Assembly (NCBI GenBank): GCA_051746765.1
Contig: JBNJFK010000118.1
Coordinates: forward strand, 1 to 7,018
DNA: 7,018 bases
Source of the DNA: JBBEBE01 sp051746765
GTDB taxonomy: Bacteria; Bacteroidota; Rhodothermia; Balneolales; Balneolaceae
Direction: 5' to 3'
Shown: in pieces, positions 6,229 through 7,018 of the stretch
Layout of the letters: every line of letters starts with the position of its first letter
How positions within the stretch are numbered: the first letter of the stretch is position 1
Program-made: the position numbers and the translations under genes
The notes under the pieces: model-generated
Database searches by the model: none
Told to the model about the DNA's origin: nothing
Seen by the model: the letters and a program-made list of their open reading frames with translations, nothing else

Positions 6229-6248
6229 CCCGGGAGAATGGAGATCGA

Positions 6249-7018
6249 ATGAACATCCTTGCCGTTGAACCCTACTACAGTGGGTCACATAAAGCTTTTT
6301 TGACGGGTTTGGAGGCGCACTCCCGTCATCGAATCTTTCCGGTCAAACTCAACTACCGTGGATCCAAGTGGAGAATGCATGGAGAGTCGGTGACTCTGGC
6401 CGAGATCAGCAGTCAGGTTCGTGAACCGATTGATCTGCTTCTGATCAGCAGCATGACAAATTTGCCGGCATTCCTGGCATTAACCAATCCCCGATCTGCC
6501 CACACGCCCAAGATTCTCTACATGCACGAGAATCAGTTGACCATGCCAATGCCCGAGGGAGAGGAGCGGGATATTACGTACTGCTACATCAACTACCTGA
6601 GCATGCTGGTAGCCGATCGTATTCTCTTCTCTTCGGAGTTTCATCGTCAGGATCTGTTGCAGGCTCTGCCGGATTTTTTGGATCAATTTCCGGATGATCA
6701 CAGCGACCGAATGGTCGACCATATTCGGGAGAAGAGTGTTGTCATGCACCCCGGCCTCGACTTGTCCACATTTGATCAGCATCCCGACACGCGGAGTCAA
6801 AATGAACACCCGGTCATCGTCTGGAATCAACGGTGGCAGTTTGACCGGAATCCGGCCATGTTTTTCCGGGTGCTGAACCGGTTGAACGATATCGAATTGA
6901 AATTTGATCTGATCCTTGCCGGAGACAGCCAGCACGAGAAACCGGAGGAGTTTGAAAAGGCGTGGCGGCGATTCGGGGACCACATCACCCACTTCGGGTA
7001 TGTGGATGATCCCGACTC
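6249..7018 (+). CDS. GTDC1/QTMAN-like glycosyltransferase (tRNA-queuosine mannosyltransferase family), 3' end outside window
   Basis: The first 256 codons are present and the frame runs off the window end. GGAG (6240-6243) lies 5 nt before the ATG, and the peptide starts with the family's first beta strand, so the start is secure. Motifs match human GTDC1, identified as the enzyme that adds mannose from GDP-mannose to queuosine in tRNA-Asp. They are 'ILAVEPYYSGSHK' (3-15; human 'ILIIEAFYGGSHK'), 'KWRMHG' (40-45; 'KWHWRA'), 'ISSMTNLPAFLAL' (66-78), 'KILYMHENQLTMP' (88-100; 'KILYFHENQLIYP'), 'RDITYCYINYLSMLVAD' (107-123), 'VWNQRWQFDRNP' (191-202; 'VWPHRWEHDKDP') and 'HFGYV' near the end (human 'HWGYL'). 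The first part is the N-terminal domain long known as DUF3524; the GT4-like C-terminal domain starts near 188. Substrate in this organism is inferred; another acceptor is possible. It probably acts in the cytoplasm and may be cotranscribed with mutL. Confidence 0.85.
   Translation, partial: MNILAVEPYYSGSHKAFLTGLEAHSRHRIFPVKLNYRGSKWRMHGESVTLAEISSQVREPIDLLLISSMTNLPAFLALTNPRSAHTPKILYMHENQLTMPMPEGEERDITYCYINYLSMLVADRILFSSEFHRQDLLQALPDFLDQFPDDHSDRMVDHIREKSVVMHPGLDLSTFDQHPDTRSQNEHPVIVWNQRWQFDRNPAMFFRVLNRLNDIELKFDLILAGDSQHEKPEEFEKAWRRFGDHITHFGYVDDPD

Noticed and set aside
6480..6992. A 170-codon open frame on the minus strand at the right end
   Set aside because: It is antisense to the GTDC1-like gene, whose plus-strand motifs are clear. 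The sense frame also has an SD and start.

Overview
This is a chromosomal housekeeping window (GC a little above half by eye) from a Gram-negative bacterium. It has seven protein genes, a convergent pair of transcription units that meet at a bidirectional terminator, and one divergent regulatory gap. Gram-negative is inferred from a membrane-anchored Deg-type protease and an LPP20-like lipoprotein. Affiliation with the Bacteroidota/Rhodothermota/Balneolota (FCB) side is a low-confidence inference. It rests on the style of the MutL C-terminus and on a tiny basic, tail-anchored protein just upstream of mutL that resembles one I remember beside flavobacterial mutL. Two genes start at TTG behind strong Shine-Dalgarno (SD) sequences.

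Layout. Bases 2-2387 (+) hold the 3' end of recO, then a two-PDZ Deg/HtrA serine protease whose ATG overlaps the recO stop (ATGA), then a small LPP20-like lipoprotein 14 nt downstream. This looks like one operon and ends at a strong hairpin plus T-tract (2498-2531). The same hairpin, read on the other strand, serves the convergent icd gene (3807-2560, minus), an NADP-type isocitrate dehydrogenase very close to E. coli Icd. Bases 3808-4045 are an AT-rich divergent regulatory gap with four short direct-repeat pairs and two inverted repeats. Rightward from there (+) come a 68-residue tail-anchored protein, mutL, and the first 256 codons of a glycosyltransferase homologous to animal GTDC1/QTMAN, the tRNA-queuosine mannosyltransferase. 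That gene runs off the window end.

How the genes fit together. RecO (recombinational repair) and MutL (mismatch repair) are both DNA-repair proteins but lie in separate units. Deg and the lipoprotein probably act together in the cell envelope. Icd is a TCA-cycle enzyme with its own promoter region.

The most notable observations are three. MutL has lost the recognisable metal-binding endonuclease motifs of its C-terminal domain while keeping an intact ATPase. A bacterial QTMAN-like enzyme lies beside mutL. A small membrane protein may be conserved with mutL. I see no mobile element, CRISPR array, tRNA or rRNA, and no clear new defence or biosynthetic system.
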